The notes beneath the pieces are model-generated. The model had not been told where the DNA came from and ran no database searches. It saw only the letters and a list, made by a program, of their open reading frames with translations. Shown here piece after piece: positions 61,691 through 64,000 of a DNA stretch of 64,000 nt. The position numbers and the translations under genes are program-made. The first letter of the stretch is position 1. Each line of letters begins with the position of its first letter. This DNA comes from Actinomycetota bacterium (GTDB taxonomy: Bacteria; Actinomycetota; Acidimicrobiia; Acidimicrobiales; RAAP-2): positions 1-64,000 of the forward strand of contig JARCRU010000101.1 in assembly GCA_029850535.1 (NCBI GenBank), given 5' to 3'.

Positions 61691-62812
61691 CTAGGGCGTA
61701 TTCCTCACGCGAGCAGCGGCCAACTCAATCGCCACGTCGGGTTGGACCATCGCGATGCGGACAAAATCACTCCCCGACGGACCGTAGAGCTCACCGGGGC
61801 TGACGATAAGTCCGGCGACCTCGGCGAGCCACATCGCGAGTTGCCAACCATCCATCCCGTCGCGCGAACACCACAAGTAGAAGGACCCCTCCGGTGCGGG
61901 GCAGACCACTTGCGCATCACGTAGAGCACCCGCGAGGAGATTGAGCCGACGAAAGTACACGTCCCGCTGCACTTCGACGTGAGCATCGTCGTCGTAGGCC
62001 AGCGCCACCGCGGCCTGCACCGGTGCGGGCACCATCAGTCCGGCGTGCTGACGAACCAGACGCAAATACGACACCAACTCGGGGTCCCCGGCGTAGAAGC
62101 CCGCGCGAACACCCGCGAGGTTGGAGCGCTTAGAAATCGAATGCAACGCCAGTACGTTGTCCACGCCGTGTTCGAGGATGGTGCGCGGTCGATCGCTCCA
62201 GGTGAAATCCGCGTAACACTCATCGCTCGCGACCAGCACGTCGTGCTCGCGCCCCCAACGCGCAGCGACACCAAGGTCATCGAGGTGTCCGGTGGGATTC
62301 GACGGTGAATTCGACCAGAGCACCAGTGCCCGTTGCGCATCCGACGGGTCGATGCTCTCAAGGTCCAACGCACCGTCACGCAAGGGAACCTCCACGGCGC
62401 GCAATCCGGCCAATCGTGCGCCCATGGCGTACGTGGGATACGAGATCGCCGGATAGAGCACCGTGTCGCGATCGTCTCGACGAAGGTGCAGGTACTGCGC
62501 CAAGGAGGCGACGAACTCTTTGGTTCCCACGCACGCACCGAGTTGCGCGGCGGGCACCTCAACGTTGAAGCGCCGGTGCATCCAACCGGCACAGGCGTCG
62601 CGATATTGGGCGGTGCCTGCTGACGGGGGGTATCCCCGCGCGCCCGTCGCTTGAGCCAGAGCAGCGACGACAAAGTCCGGCGGTGCGTCGACCGGGGTGC
62701 CGATGGAGCAATCGATAGCGCCTCCCTCGTGCACCGAGGCGGCGGCGCGAAGACCGTCGAGTCGTTCGTAGGGGTACGGCGGTGGCGCGAAACTCAATTG
62801 ACGACCCTCCAC
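61691..62812 (-). CDS. dapC: Succinyldiaminopimelate aminotransferase
   Basis: A 373-residue fold-type I PLP aminotransferase. The PLP Lys is in LALHSISKRSNLAGVRAGFYAG, the Asn/Asp/Tyr contact residues in LWSNSPSNPTGHLDD and VASDECYADFTW, and the final Arg in SDFVRIAMVQPD. It would convert the keto form of N-succinyl-aminopimelate. The position before dapD and dapE supports DapC over other class I/II aminotransferases. It overlaps the end of hflX by 19 bp. Confidence 0.9.
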   Translation of the reverse strand: MEGRQLSFAPPPYPYERLDGLRAAASVHEGGAIDCSIGTPVDAPPDFVVAALAQATGARGYPPSAGTAQYRDACAGWMHRRFNVEVPAAQLGACVGTKEFVASLAQYLHLRRDDRDTVLYPAISYPTYAMGARLAGLRAVEVPLRDGALDLESIDPSDAQRALVLWSNSPSNPTGHLDDLGVAARWGREHDVLVASDECYADFTWSDRPRTILEHGVDNVLALHSISKRSNLAGVRAGFYAGDPELVSYLRLVRQHAGLMVPAPVQAAVALAYDDDAHVEVQRDVYFRRLNLLAGALRDAQVVCPAPEGSFYLWCSRDGMDGWQLAMWLAEVAGLIVSPGELYGPSGSDFVRIAMVQPDVAIELAAARVRNTP

Positions 62813-64000
62813 TCGGCGAATCGGGCCGCTCCGACCTCGTCCAGGACAACCCGCACGGTCACGGACTCCTCGTCCACCGAGGTGTCGACGACTTCTCCCT
62901 CGCGGTGGGCGGCCGCCACGAGGTCACCTCGATCCAGGGGGAGGCGCAACGTCATCACTCGATCCTTCGTACGAAGCCGATCACCCACGGTAGCAATCAA
63001 GTCATCGAGGTTCTCGCCGGTCAGAGCCGAGACCCACACACTGCCCTCGTGCGTGGCGGCGAGGTCTCGCGCGCGCGAGCCCGGCACGTCCGCCTTATTG
63101 AACACCAGCAACTCGGGCACGGCATCGGCATTGATCTCACGCAGCACGTCACGCACCGCCGCGATCTGTTCTTCGGCGTCATCACTGGCGCCGTCCACGA
63201 CGTGCACCAGAAGATCCGCGAGTTGTACTGACTTCAGCGTGCTCATGAACGCCTCGACGAGTTCGTGGGGTAGGTTCGAGATGAAACCCACCGTGTCGGT
63301 GACGAGAATCGTCTCTCCCCCGGGCAACTGTCGCTGGCGGGTGCGTGGGTCCAGGGTCACGAAGAGGCGATCTTCGGCGGGCACACCCGCGTCGGTGAGT
63401 GCGTTGAGCAACGACGACTTCCCCGCGTTGGTGTAGCCCACGAGGGTCACCTCGCGGTGACGCCCTCGGTCTCGCCCCTGGCGCTGCACATCGCGCGTCC
63501 GGTCGATCTGTTTAAGTTCTTGTCGGATGTGGTGGATTCGATCCACCAGACGTCGCCGATCCACCTCGAGCTGGGTCTCACCGGGGCCGCGGGTTCCGAT
63601 GCCGCCTGCTTGTTGGGAGAGTGAACCGCCCGCCCGGCGAAGCCGCGGAAGACGGTACTGCAAAAGTGCGAGCTCCACCTGGGCCCTGCCCTCGGGCGTA
63701 CGGGCGTTTTGAGCGAAGATGTCCAAGATCACCGCCGTGCGATCAATGGCCGTGCGTCCGAGGATTTTCTCGAGGTTTCGTTGCTGCGCCGGCGAGAGGT
63801 TTTGCTCGAACACCACCGTGTCGGAGTCCACCACCAGGCAGATCTCCTTGAGCTCGTTCACCTTGCCCGATCCCAGGAACGTGGCCGGATCGGGAGCGTC
63901 GCGTCGTTGCACCACGCGCGCGACGACGTCGGCCCCGGCGGTGTCCACCAGCAGGGCCAATTCGTCGAGTTGATGCTCCAAGGCCTCGGCGGTCATGCCC
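62794..64000 (-). CDS. hflX: GTPase HflX (cut by the window edge)
   Basis: A ribosome-associated GTPase that splits stalled or stressed ribosomes. The N-terminal domain begins with ATFLGSGKVNELK and the GRTAIDRTAVILDIFAQNA helix. G1 is VGYTNAGKSSLLNAL, G3 DTVGFISNLPHELVEAF, G4 VFNKAD, and the C-terminal domain of HflX follows. 400 residues are visible from an ATG at 63996, but family proteins usually have some 20-60 more at the N terminus, so the gene probably continues beyond the window. Confidence 0.94.
   Translation of the reverse strand, partial: GMTAEALEHQLDELALLVDTAGADVVARVVQRRDAPDPATFLGSGKVNELKEICLVVDSDTVVFEQNLSPAQQRNLEKILGRTAIDRTAVILDIFAQNARTPEGRAQVELALLQYRLPRLRRAGGSLSQQAGGIGTRGPGETQLEVDRRRLVDRIHHIRQELKQIDRTRDVQRQGRDRGRHREVTLVGYTNAGKSSLLNALTDAGVPAEDRLFVTLDPRTRQRQLPGGETILVTDTVGFISNLPHELVEAFMSTLKSVQLADLLVHVVDGASDDAEEQIAAVRDVLREINADAVPELLVFNKADVPGSRARDLAATHEGSVWVSALTGENLDDLIATVGDRLRTKDRVMTLRLPLDRGDLVAAAHREGEVVDTSVDEESVTVRVVLDEVGAARFAEWRVVN

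Overview
The window reads as a stretch of chromosome from a high-GC actinomycete. The signs are a MurT/GatD pair for lipid II amidation, LexA boxes of the actinobacterial type (CGAAC-N4-GTTCG), several proteins of mycothiol-type redox chemistry (a mycoredoxin-like domain, an Rv2466c-like DsbA protein, a maleylpyruvate-isomerase/DinB-fold protein, an LmbE deacetylase), ANTAR regulators and a LivFGMHK operon. A member of the Acidimicrobiia is my guess; that is inference and not shown by any single marker here.

Layout. 0.1-3.6 kb: tRNA-Val(CAC), a membrane protein, an acyltransferase, then gatD-murT on the minus strand. 3.6-3.7 kb: a divergent intergenic region with mutually exclusive hairpins. 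3.8-8.8 kb: a tight six-gene plus-strand operon (LysR regulator, AlkA-type glycosylase, M20 peptidase, DsbA-like protein, dienelactone hydrolase, S51 peptidase). 8.8-15.3 kb: divergent trpG/trpE, a FUSC transporter and a two-subunit B12-dependent acyl-CoA mutase. 15.3-19.6 kb: a large PAS/GAF sensor and two GAF-ANTAR proteins. 19.8-23.9 kb: a translationally coupled five-gene glycan operon (two small unknown ORFs, GT4, an alpha/alpha-toroid protein, GH130). 24-34 kb: mixed metabolic and stress genes (CsbD-like, UbiE-like and UbiA-like, F420/NADP reductase-like, ferritin-like, FMN reductase, secreted hydrolase, CspA, secreted beta-propeller). 34.6-41.4 kb: tRNA-Val(GAC), exonuclease, HAD phosphatase, heterodimeric ABC exporter and a mycoredoxin-thioredoxin reductase fusion.

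41.69-47.13 kb looks like a small integrative element in the 3' end of tRNA-Cys. The intact tRNA-Cys lies at its right end and a displaced 3' half of a tRNA-Cys at its left end; the two 3' halves differ by compensatory T-stem changes and in whether CCA is encoded. The element holds VapBC, two paralogous single-pass membrane proteins of an unknown family, an orphan pyrE and an IS110 transposase, but no recognisable integrase. Three 12-bp-period repeat pairs look like integrase arm sites, and a second, decayed tRNA-Cys-like site in the middle suggests two elements were stacked.

47.2-64 kb: a small membrane protein, an L,D-transpeptidase, and a minus-strand SOS operon under two LexA boxes (LysM divisome-type protein, nrdR, LmbE deacetylase, dinB). 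Then come a MoxR ATPase with a HExxH-VWA partner, the livHMGF operon with its binding protein, lexA with its own boxes, dapC-dapD-dapE of lysine/cell-wall synthesis and the 3' part of hflX. The usual actinobacterial lexA / LysM-nrdR neighbourhood is present but split by the MoxR-VWA and liv genes.

All family calls come from reading motifs by eye; no database search was run.
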